NCBI GenBank assembly: GCA_028724905.1
Contig: JAQYTG010000011.1
Location: 1-62,893, forward strand
Source of the DNA: Actinomycetaceae bacterium
Lineage (GTDB): Bacteria > Actinomycetota > Actinomycetes > Actinomycetales > Actinomycetaceae
Direction: 5' to 3'
Length of the DNA: 62,893 nt
Shown here: positions 7,520-14,483 of the stretch, in pieces
Layout: every line of letters begins with the position of its first letter
How positions within the stretch are numbered: position 1 is the stretch's first letter
The notes under the pieces: model-generated
Databases searched by the model: none
What the model was told of the DNA's origin: nothing
The model's input: only the letters and a program-made list of their open reading frames with translations
Made by a program: the position numbers and the translations under genes

Positions 7520-9400
7520 ATGACGGATATACCACACATTCTCGGCGGACGATACGAAGTGGGAGACCTCATTGGCCGTGGCGGTATGGCGCAGGTCCAT
7601 ATCGGATACGACACTCGTCTCTCACGAACTGTAGCAATCAAAGTATTGCGCTCAGATCTCGCTTCAGACCCCACATTTTTAGCCCGCTTCCGGCGCGAAG
7701 CGCAGTCTGCCGCTGCTCTTAACCATCCGGCTATCGTAGCCATCTACGATACCGGCGAAGAGAGGATGCTCTCGGAAAATGGCCGCACCATAGCACTGCC
7801 CTATATTGTGATGGAATACGTCAAAGGTCGCACCGTCTCTAAGCTGCTGGGAAATGGTCAGGCACTGCCAATCAATGAGGCCGTACAGATCACGGTGGGG
7901 ATACTGTCTGCGCTGGAATACTCACATTATGAGGGCATCATCCACCGCGATATTAAACCAGGCAACATTATGATCACCCAAGACGGCAAAGTGAAGGTGA
8001 TGGACTTCGGCATTGCCCGAGCAGTGGCCGATTCGTCTGCCACGATGACGTCTACTAATTCGGTGGTCGGCACCGCCCAATATCTCTCGCCGGAGCAGGC
8101 GCGCGGCGAAGTCGTCGATGCGCGTTCAGACCTCTATTCCACTGGATGTTTGCTGTATGAGCTACTCACTGGAAAACCTCCTTTCCAAGGGGATTCTGCT
8201 GTAGCTGTGGCCTATCAGCACGTATCCGAGCAGCCAAAGGCTCCTTCGTCAGTGGCTCCAGATGTGCCTGAGGCTATCGACCGCGTCGTGATGAAATCTT
8301 TGGCGAAGAAACGCGATGATCGCTACCAGACGGCAGCTGAGATGCGTACCGATCTGCTTGCGGCTGTGCGCGGAGAGCCGGTGACGGCACCAGCTATCGG
8401 CACCTGGGAAAGCCGTATTGGTGCTCCAGCGATGGCAGCGAACGGCCCGACGACCGCCGTCAATCCGGTGATCCCTCCCGCCACTCCGGTGCATGATTCG
8501 TTTATCACCACCACTGCCGATATTCCTCCAGCGGTGGAAGAAGAACCTCGCTCCCGAAAAGTTTGGTGGGTTGTGCTGATTGTGCTGGTAGTGATCGGAG
8601 CAATTGGCGGGCTCGCGTACGCCATCTACTCTTCGGGAATTTTAGGCGACCAGGAGCCTGCCGTCACCATGGTTAAGGTGCCTGACCTTTCCAATAAAGA
8701 CCAGACCGCTGCCACTGCTGAACTGCAGAACGCCGGTTTGAAAATTGCGGTGGGAGATGCCCTTGAGAACGACGATATCCCTAAAGGGCTGTACGTCTCC
8801 TCGGATCCTGCCATCGGCGCATTAGTAAAGCCTGGCTCAACGGTGACGGTGCACTTCTCCGCTGGCAAAGGGAAAGTGATCGTCCCAGACGTATCGGGGC
8901 TCACTCAGCAGCAGGCGCGTGACGCTTTGAAAGAAGCAGGTCTCACTGCTGGAAATACCGACACCGTGGATGAACCAGGTATCGCTAAAGACGTAGTCGT
9001 GCAAACTGATCCTGCGAAAGGAACCTCGGTGACGAGCGATACGCCTATCCAACTTTCGGTGGCATCAGGGGAAGTGACGCTCAAGTCACTCGTAGGAATG
9101 TCGCTTGACGACGCGCAAAATGCACTCGCTGCTTTGAAATTGCAGTTCGATACGGATCGAGTGAACTCCTCGGAACCTGAGGGAACCGTGATTGATCAGA
9201 CCCCAGGATCTGGTAAACAGCCGTACAACACCCGAGTCAAACTCACTATTTCGCTAGGTCCAGCTGAAACGCCAACGCCTCCTCCAACACCGAGTGAGCC
9301 CCCTGCAGATCCCGCTACTGGAGGCTCTACTGGTGGTTCTACCGGCAGCCAACCTACCACTGGCGATGAATCAGACGGAAACAACCCCAACGGTGAATAG
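7520..9400 (+). CDS. pknB: Ser/Thr protein kinase PknB with PASTA repeats
   Basis: PknB is the membrane kinase that senses cell-wall fragments and phosphorylates division and wall-synthesis proteins. The kinase domain (about 10-275) is complete: GRGGMAQV glycine loop, VAIKVL lysine, HRDIKPGNIM catalytic loop, DFGIA and SPEQARG. A juxtamembrane linker is followed by one membrane segment (about 350-370, WWVVLIVLVVIGAIGGLAY). Three extracellular PASTA repeats follow (about 385-585), then a Pro/Thr/Gly-rich tail. GAAGGAG precedes the ATG. It is the last gene of the fhaA operon. Mycobacterial PknB has four PASTA repeats, so this is a shorter sensor. Confidence 0.95.
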   Translation: MTDIPHILGGRYEVGDLIGRGGMAQVHIGYDTRLSRTVAIKVLRSDLASDPTFLARFRREAQSAAALNHPAIVAIYDTGEERMLSENGRTIALPYIVMEYVKGRTVSKLLGNGQALPINEAVQITVGILSALEYSHYEGIIHRDIKPGNIMITQDGKVKVMDFGIARAVADSSATMTSTNSVVGTAQYLSPEQARGEVVDARSDLYSTGCLLYELLTGKPPFQGDSAVAVAYQHVSEQPKAPSSVAPDVPEAIDRVVMKSLAKKRDDRYQTAAEMRTDLLAAVRGEPVTAPAIGTWESRIGAPAMAANGPTTAVNPVIPPATPVHDSFITTTADIPPAVEEEPRSRKVWWVVLIVLVVIGAIGGLAYAIYSSGILGDQEPAVTMVKVPDLSNKDQTAATAELQNAGLKIAVGDALENDDIPKGLYVSSDPAIGALVKPGSTVTVHFSAGKGKVIVPDVSGLTQQQARDALKEAGLTAGNTDTVDEPGIAKDVVVQTDPAKGTSVTSDTPIQLSVASGEVTLKSLVGMSLDDAQNALAALKLQFDTDRVNSSEPEGTVIDQTPGSGKQPYNTRVKLTISLGPAETPTPPPTPSEPPADPATGGSTGGSTGSQPTTGDESDGNNPNGE

Positions 9401-9412
9401 CTGCGGATGACG

Positions 9413-9448
9413 ACAACTAGCGGGTTGATCTATCGGTTCGTTAGTTGT
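9413..9448 (+). terminator. hairpin 1 after pknB
   Basis: ACAACTAGCG at 9413-9422 pairs with CGTTAGTTGT at 9439-9448 with one mismatch. It lies 13 bases after the pknB stop and probably contributes to ending the operon transcript. There is no long T-run. Confidence 0.45.
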
Positions 9449-9471
9449 GTGAGTCTGTAGATGATAACGAG

Positions 9472-9516
9472 CACGTGGGTTGATTATCGGTTTGGCCGAT
9501 ATCATCAACCCACGTG
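9472..9516 (+). terminator. hairpin 2 after pknB, long inverted repeat
   Basis: CACGTGGGTTGATTATCGG (9472-9490) pairs with 9496-9516, with a two-base bulge, around a short TTTGG loop. Its inner part (GGGTTGAT-TATCGGTT) is a near-copy of the loop of hairpin 1 (GGGTTGATCTATCGGTT at 9422-9438), so the two hairpins look like a duplicated module. It lies between two convergent operons (pknB and the sortase pair) and could act as a bidirectional terminator, although no T-run follows. Confidence 0.5.
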
Positions 9517-9594
9517 AGAAAACCTGACAGATAAACCGCCAAGCAATGCGGCGCAGCAGCCTCCTCAGCTCCTGCGCGCCCTTACGCACTCTCG

Positions 9595-9750
9595 TTACGC
9601 CACGACGTTGTCGAGAATGCGGGTGTTATTAGCCACCCATGGAAAGACGAACTCAAAAAGGATAGCTACCACAATCAAAAAGAGGATGAGCGCTTCCAGT
9701 GCTTTCACCCATCGTGGGCCTGGCAGATGCCGCCACAGTGCTGCAAACAT
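9595..9750 (-). CDS. 51-residue single-pass membrane protein downstream of sortase
   Basis: This short gene starts at ATG 9750, overlapping the sortase stop (TAATG), and ends at TAA 9595. The product is MFAALWRHLPGPRWVK, a membrane segment (LILFLIVVAILFEFVFPW) and a short polar end. Proteins of this size and pattern, with an LPG-x-x-x-x-K start and an FPW element after the membrane helix, commonly follow class E sortases in actinobacteria. Their function is unknown. The overlap and a GGAGAAATA site inside the sortase end support translation. Confidence 0.7.
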   Translation of the reverse strand: MFAALWRHLPGPRWVKALEALILFLIVVAILFEFVFPWVANNTRILDNVVA

Positions 9751-10619
9751 TATTTCTCCTCGTCCTTATTAGCGGCCGTGCCAGCCAATGATGTGCGTAC
9801 CTCTTTCAAGCCGTCGTTGATGGCGTCACGAACCGTGGTGCCGGTGGCCTGAATTTTCTTCGCCTCGTTCGGGTTGATGAGCTCAGCTGGCATACCATCA
9901 GAACGCTTCACCCAGTGGTCAAACTTGGCGTGCACAATCCAGCGTTTATTACTCACCAGTGGGGGATGGCAGGTAGTGATCGTCAAATACCGCTCGGATG
10001 GCTGGGCGGCCGCCCTATTCGGGTCTGGACTCTTTCGAGCGGCATAAGGATCGGGGCTCACCACGTACACATCTGTAGGATCGACGATTTCATAGTCTGT
10101 GAATTTATAGACAAACCAGGTATCTTCAGTTTCCACCACAATCGGATCGCCCACGCGCAGATCGTCGATATGCAACACCCGCGAACCGTAAGAATCTCGG
10201 TGGATAGCGGTAGAAAAATTGCCCTTTTCCCCAGGCATCGCGGTGTTTTTATAGTGTCCAAAAACGCCCGCATTGAGGACGTCGAGAGATTCGCCCTCGC
10301 GGATGGCCGTGGTCTGAGTACCTCCAAGCCGCGGAATATGCATCAACCCAAGGGTGGAATCATGGGCGGCGTTTGCATCCATAACGGGTGGATCCCCTGC
10401 TTGCGGTTGCCCCGTTTTAGTCGTATCGACAGCTCCAAAGTCGGCGCGAGTGGCAGCCACAATTTCGTCTTGTTTGCCGCCCATTTGCATATTGGTCCAC
10501 CACACTTGCCACACCACAAACAGGCCGAGCAGCACACCCACGCAAATCATCAGTTCGCCTATCACGCCGATAATAGCAAGTAGCAAACTCACTTTATTCT
10601 TTGCGCTTTTCGCTCCCAT
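9750..10619 (-). CDS. class E sortase
   Basis: Sortases cleave a sorting signal and link surface proteins to the wall. The start ATG at 10619 has a strong GGAGGAAAT site; a longer frame to 10694 has no such site. The 289-residue product has a cytoplasmic N terminus, a membrane segment (about 12-36) and an extracellular catalytic domain. Catalytic residues are visible: His in STAIHRDS, Cys in the TITTCHP motif, and Arg in NKRWIVH. Actinobacterial class E enzymes prefer LAXTG-type signals. It probably forms an operon with the 51-residue membrane protein. Confidence 0.9.
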   Translation of the reverse strand: MGAKSAKNKVSLLLAIIGVIGELMICVGVLLGLFVVWQVWWTNMQMGGKQDEIVAATRADFGAVDTTKTGQPQAGDPPVMDANAAHDSTLGLMHIPRLGGTQTTAIREGESLDVLNAGVFGHYKNTAMPGEKGNFSTAIHRDSYGSRVLHIDDLRVGDPIVVETEDTWFVYKFTDYEIVDPTDVYVVSPDPYAARKSPDPNRAAAQPSERYLTITTCHPPLVSNKRWIVHAKFDHWVKRSDGMPAELINPNEAKKIQATGTTVRDAINDGLKEVRTSLAGTAANKDEEK

Positions 10620-10806
10620 ATTTCCTCCACACGACGTGCATCTGCGTATGCTTACCCTGCGCTGGTTCCGATCCTGCGCTAAGCTGGCCAGCACTGCCCT
10701 AGCACTTACCCTTTCCTGATTGTATCCAAGTAAAAAATTTTTTTCGCTTTTAGATGGTCATGCAGATACCCTTACTCTTAGAGAATTCACATGAAAGAGG
10801 TCTACG
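10620..10806 (+). promoter_or_regulatory. divergent intergenic region between sortase and crgA
   Basis: This 187-bp gap separates the divergent sortase and crgA genes and must hold both promoters. I see no confident -10/-35 pairs. GAAAGAGG lies just upstream of the crgA ATG as its ribosome-binding site. Confidence 0.35.
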
Positions 10807-11088
10807 ATGCCAGAATCGAAAAAACGCAAAAAGGTGATCGAGCAGCGCAAGGCTGAAGCCCAGGCTCAGAGTCGCCGTCCAAAAGCAGACAAGCCGCTGC
10901 GTTCGCCGAAGTGGTGGGCTCCCTTGATGGTGACGCTGGCTATTTTGGGGCTTATCGTCGTCGTAATGGCATACGTGACGGCGCAATCTGGGATGCAGCT
11001 ACCGATCCCTGGAGCTGGAAACTGGAATCTTTTAATCGGTCTCGTGCTGATGATCGCCGGATTCTTAATGACGATGGGCTGGAAGTAA
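10807..11088 (+). CDS. crgA: cell division protein CrgA
   Basis: CrgA is a small two-pass membrane protein of the actinobacterial divisome that helps recruit FtsI and regulates FtsZ-ring turnover. The 93-residue product has a strongly basic N terminus (MPESKKRKKV) and two membrane segments (about 39-58 and 74-91) joined by a short loop with a Pro/Gly turn. The ending FLMTMGWK is close to the family signature, in which a Gly-Trp follows the second helix. The neighbourhood (sortase upstream, rhomboid and cyclophilin downstream) is the usual one for crgA. Confidence 0.92.
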   Translation: MPESKKRKKVIEQRKAEAQAQSRRPKADKPLRSPKWWAPLMVTLAILGLIVVVMAYVTAQSGMQLPIPGAGNWNLLIGLVLMIAGFLMTMGWK

Positions 11089-11250
11089 CCGGCAGCAAAC
11101 AAACGACAGCTTAAAAGCAGATCGGATCGTAGTTTAAACACCGATTCAAACACCAGTTTCAGCATTGGCTCAGATGGCAGCAGCTCAGGCGTCCTCAGAA
11201 GGAGATCCTCGGAAGGGCGTCCTCAAAAAGGCAGCCTCAGAGGATCCGCT

Positions 11251-11949
11251 TCAGAGCCGGATGAATGTGTGAGATAGAAAGTAGGCGAGCACAGCCAGCG
11301 CAAGCGTCAATCCGAGCGCCACACCGGCGTCAAGAACGGCGAGATATGCGTGGCTGTGATTTCGCACTCTACCGCGCTTGTAGACCTGCATCCCGATCAC
11401 GTTCCACGCCCAGGCCAGTGCAAATCCGCCAATAAAACCAGCCACGTGGGACTGCCAGGAGATGCCAGGGCTAATGAAACCGTAGGCTAAGTTAATCAGC
11501 ACCAACACCAGGATACTTCTGAAGTTGTCTGAGCCTACTCCTGCAAAGGCGAGCAGGGCACCAAAAAGACCAAAAACAGCACCCGAAGCCCCAACTACTG
11601 ACACATTCCAGCTGCCCAGGGTGGCTGCCCACGCAAGCACTCCCACATTCCCCGCAAACGCACTAATCAGATACAGCGCTCCGTAGCGGATTCGGCCAAG
11701 CCCCCGCTCCAGCTGTATACCCACAAGATAGAGCGTGATCATATTGAAGGCAAAGTGCCAAAATCCCCTGTGCAAGAACGCCGACGTAATAAAACGATAC
11801 GGCTCGCTCGCTGCGAACGGTGGGAAAAACGACAGCATCCATCCGAGTGGGGGAATCACTATGTCGGCTATCAGCATCACCAAACAGATGCCGATGATCG
11901 CATCAGTAACTCCCACACCTTTCAGGTTCGCAAGCGAAAATCTCCGCAC
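11251..11949 (-). CDS. rhomboid family intramembrane serine protease
   Basis: This is a 232-residue polytopic membrane protease. The catalytic serine lies in GASGAVFG and the histidine in HVAGFIGG, in the order expected for the Ser-His dyad of rhomboids. About six to seven hydrophobic segments are present, and the N-terminal FHRGFWHFAFNM loop motif (HRGFWHxxFNM) is typical of the family. The gene lies 7 bases downstream of the cyclophilin gene and is probably co-transcribed with it. Substrates are unknown. Confidence 0.92.
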   Translation of the reverse strand: MRRFSLANLKGVGVTDAIIGICLVMLIADIVIPPLGWMLSFFPPFAASEPYRFITSAFLHRGFWHFAFNMITLYLVGIQLERGLGRIRYGALYLISAFAGNVGVLAWAATLGSWNVSVVGASGAVFGLFGALLAFAGVGSDNFRSILVLVLINLAYGFISPGISWQSHVAGFIGGFALAWAWNVIGMQVYKRGRVRNHSHAYLAVLDAGVALGLTLALAVLAYFLSHTFIRL

Positions 11950-11956
11950 GTATTCC

Positions 11957-12478
11957 TCACTCTTCGACAGTGATAGATGTAATTACCACGTCTTCAAGCG
12001 GACGATCCATACGGCCAGTGGGAGTGGTGGCAATAGCATCGACCACAGCCTGTGAATCAGGATTCGTGACGCGCCCAAAAATTGTGTGTTTCCCTTGCAA
12101 CCAGGTGGTAGGAGCCACCGTAATGAAAAACTGGGAACCATTCGTGCCGCGCCCCATACGAGTACCCGCATTGGCCATCGCCAGCATATACGGCTCAGTG
12201 AAATCTACGTCGCTAGAGATTTCATCATCGAATGTGTAGCCTGGCCCGCCTGTGCCGGTGCCGAGAGGATCGCCGCCTTGGATCATAAAGCCATCAATCA
12301 CGCGGTGGAAGATCACGCCGTTGTAGAGCGGCTCTGTGCTCGTGTGGCCGGTGCGCGGATCCGTCCATTCGCGCTTGCCTTGGGCTAGTTCGGTAAAGTT
12401 AGCCACCGTCTCGGGGGCGTATTCGGGATAGAGATCAACGGCGATATCGCCAAGCGTCGTATGCAATGTTGCTTTCAT
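11957..12478 (-). CDS. cyclophilin-type peptidyl-prolyl isomerase
   Basis: The product is a 173-residue cytoplasmic cyclophilin that speeds cis-trans isomerisation of prolyl bonds. Conserved features are VIFHRVIDGFMIQGGDP (active-site Arg, Phe, Gln), NAGTRMGRGTNGSQFFIT and the later WLQGKHTIFGRV. There is no signal peptide. It starts with ATG at 12478. It is the promoter-proximal gene of a two-gene unit with rhomboid. The product lies at the family's typical length. Confidence 0.95.
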   Translation of the reverse strand: MKATLHTTLGDIAVDLYPEYAPETVANFTELAQGKREWTDPRTGHTSTEPLYNGVIFHRVIDGFMIQGGDPLGTGTGGPGYTFDDEISSDVDFTEPYMLAMANAGTRMGRGTNGSQFFITVAPTTWLQGKHTIFGRVTNPDSQAVVDAIATTPTGRMDRPLEDVVITSITVEE

Positions 12479-13190
12479 GGTGTCTATCTTTCCATATTTT
12501 CACTCATTTGGCTCTGCTCGCGCCCTGATTTACCCTTGCGCGAGCCGGCGCTCTCCCAAAAGCCTAGTGCTCTTCAGAGATCCAGGGTTTTCGCGTCCAA
12601 CGTTCTCCAGAAAACGTTCTTCAGAAAATCTAGCACTGTGCTAGAAACCTAGTGCCCTGCTGAAAAGCCTAGCCGCGCTAGCAGAGACCCAGCGCCCTAG
12701 TGCCACGCCATCAGAAACCAGGAGTTTGCCGCGCCTGCCCAACACTTACCATGTCAGCCCAACACCTGCCCGTCACGCCTGCCCACCATGCTCTTGCCCA
12801 TAAGCATACTCGCCATACCTACCCACCGGCTTCCGTTCCTGCCGTCACTCCCAATCCGACGCCCAATCTTAACCCCGCCGTCACTACCCGATCTTTCACT
12901 ACCGACCCTCATAGACCGTCGTCACCGCCGTTCTATCTACTACTACCGCTCCTTTAACGGCCAGTGCTACCGGTACGACCGGCTCAGCGTCACGAACGAA
13001 TGATGCCCAAGTTTCGGTGCGCGTTTTATGCCTGCGTTCGCCCGCTGCACAATTCTTGTGATTACTTCGTGCAAAATTTCTCCAGCCGTGGAAAAATAGG
13101 GGGTACGTATAGTGACGGTGCGCGCTATTATGCGTTTCTTTTCTGAGTGCCCGATGCCTCAGTAAAATCCGTCTGAATTGGAGGTGCACG
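12479..13190 (+). other. 712-bp gene-free region with degenerate CCTAGTGC repeats
   Basis: No reading frame here looks coding. The stretch 12560-12720 carries several degenerate units beginning CCTAGTGC or CTAGCAC, each followed by a CTCAGA/ATCAGA-like run about 20-25 bases on. From about 12720 to 12900 the sequence is rich in CCC-CACC and GCCGTCAC words. The upstream 100 bases before 13191 contain the promoter of the next gene and the GGAGG site at about 13180. Confidence 0.4.
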
Positions 13191-13796
13191 ATGGCTTTGT
13201 GCAAAAAGAGGAAGCTGAAGAAAGACGCTGCCACGGTACTGGACGGTGCAAACGAAGCGCTCTCAAATATCGCTCAGAAAGCTACTGATGGGCTGACTGA
13301 GGCTCGTGCGTGGGTGGCGCCAAAAATTGAAGAAGCAGCTGGCAAGGCGGCCGAAAAGATAGCTCCGATTGCTCAGGATGCTAAAGCGAAACTCGCGGAA
13401 GTGAGCCAAAATGCGGTGGCCGCAGCGGATGCTTCCAAGAAACAGGTGGCAGAGCTTTCTAAGAAAGCAGCGAAGAAAGCTGCCAAGGCGGAGAAGAAAG
13501 CCTCAAAGCAGCTTGCTGCAGCTGCTAAGAAAGCCGCTCCTGCTGCAAAGAAATCTCACAAGTCCCACAAAGGCTTGATTGCCTTGCTCCTGGTGGGGGC
13601 AGCTGGTGCCACCGGTTATTTGCTGTGGAAGCGTTCCCAGCCGGTAGAAGATCCGTGGGCTGAAGCCTACTGGGAAGATATTGCACATTCGGATGATGCA
13701 GATACGCCAGCCGCTGACACCGAAAGCGCCGATGAAGCTGCCGCAGAGCAGCCAGCAGAAGCTGAGAAAGCCGAGGAAGAAAAGGCAGCTAAATGA
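13191..13796 (+). CDS. Lys/Ala-rich helical membrane protein (DUF5324-like position)
   Basis: I do not recognise a function. The 201-residue product has a long Lys/Ala-rich amphipathic helical region (about 10-122), with repeated AAKKA and AEKIAP units like apolipoprotein- or histone H1-type helices. One membrane segment (about 127-143, GLIALLLVGAAGATGYLLW) is followed by an acidic Ala/Glu/Asp tail. In Streptomyces a DUF5324 protein of the same general build sits in this neighbourhood, so it may be a positional counterpart. A strong GGAGG precedes the ATG. The next gene overlaps by 4 bases. Confidence 0.75.
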   Translation: MALCKKRKLKKDAATVLDGANEALSNIAQKATDGLTEARAWVAPKIEEAAGKAAEKIAPIAQDAKAKLAEVSQNAVAAADASKKQVAELSKKAAKKAAKAEKKASKQLAAAAKKAAPAAKKSHKSHKGLIALLLVGAAGATGYLLWKRSQPVEDPWAEAYWEDIAHSDDADTPAADTESADEAAAEQPAEAEKAEEEKAAK

Positions 13797-14293
13797 GCAA
13801 TGAGGCCTTAACCGCCGCAATCGTACGTATCTCTGATGCGGCCGTGCGCGGCGAGCATGAAGATGTGGCCACGCCATTCACGGCAGAGAAGTTGGAAGCG
13901 GAAAACATTTCCGTGGCCAGCAAAGTGCTGGTGCGTGACGACGTGCGCTATATTGCTGAAGCCGTGCAGACTGCCGCTATTGAGCAGGTAGATTTCATTC
14001 TCACGGTGGGTGGCATCGGCGTCTCGCCTCTGGATTACACTGCACGGGCAATGGATCCCATTTTCCGCCTAGATATTCCAGGTATCCCCGAAGCAATTCG
14101 GGCTGTGGGTTTGGTTAATGGCGATCCGCTAGCCGTGCTGTGGCGCAACAGGGCTGGCGTGCTCGTCACCGGCCATAAGCGCATTTTCGTGGTCAATTCT
14201 GCGGGAAGCCGAGCTGGCGTGAGCGCTACTTTGCAAGTGGTGCTGCCGATTTTGCCGGACATCATCCAGAAGATCAATAATCCCGAAAAATAG
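13793..14293 (+). CDS. MoaB/MogA-fold protein with altered active-site motifs
   Basis: The fold matches molybdopterin-binding MoaB/MogA: ISDAAVRGEHED near the N terminus, LTVGGIGVSPLDYT in the middle and a final VVNSAGSRAGVS. Key motifs are altered. The usual GGTG is GGIG, PRD is PLD, and the LPGSPGxV substrate loop is NSAGSRAGV. No other molybdenum-cofactor gene lies in the window. It could be a diverged adenylyltransferase or a protein that uses only the fold. It is coupled by a 4-base overlap to the Lys/Ala-rich membrane protein. Confidence 0.8.
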   Translation: MSNEALTAAIVRISDAAVRGEHEDVATPFTAEKLEAENISVASKVLVRDDVRYIAEAVQTAAIEQVDFILTVGGIGVSPLDYTARAMDPIFRLDIPGIPEAIRAVGLVNGDPLAVLWRNRAGVLVTGHKRIFVVNSAGSRAGVSATLQVVLPILPDIIQKINNPEK

Positions 14294-14332
14294 GCAGCCA
14301 AGCAGTTGAGCAGCTAGGCGGCTAAACGGCTA

Positions 14333-14352
14333 GGTGCCATATAAATGGCACC
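14333..14352 (+). promoter_or_regulatory. 20-bp inverted repeat, possible operator
   Basis: GGTGCCATATAAATGGCACC has perfect 8-base arms and a four-base AT centre. It lies between the MoaB-like gene and the P-type ATPase, without a T-run, so it fits a dimeric regulator site better than a terminator. The regulator is unknown. Confidence 0.4.
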
Positions 14353-14384
14353 GCACGGCAAGGTGGCTGCAAGGTTTACGTTCA

Positions 14385-14456
14385 TGCGGAGCTTCGGGTT
14401 TATGTGAGGCTTTGCTTTCATGTAGGGCTTCGCGCTCGTGTGGGGCTTCGCGCAGA
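14385..14456 (+). repeat. four degenerate 18-bp tandem repeats
   Basis: Units begin at 14385, 14403, 14421 and 14439. Each reads roughly TGTGGGGCTTCGCGCTCA, with copies 3 and 4 the closest. They fill the leader directly upstream of the P-type ATPase start. They could be read in frame as a longer N terminus, but the family starts later. Confidence 0.7.
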
Positions 14457-14483
14457 TCGCACAAATCGCATAGAGTAACTTTT

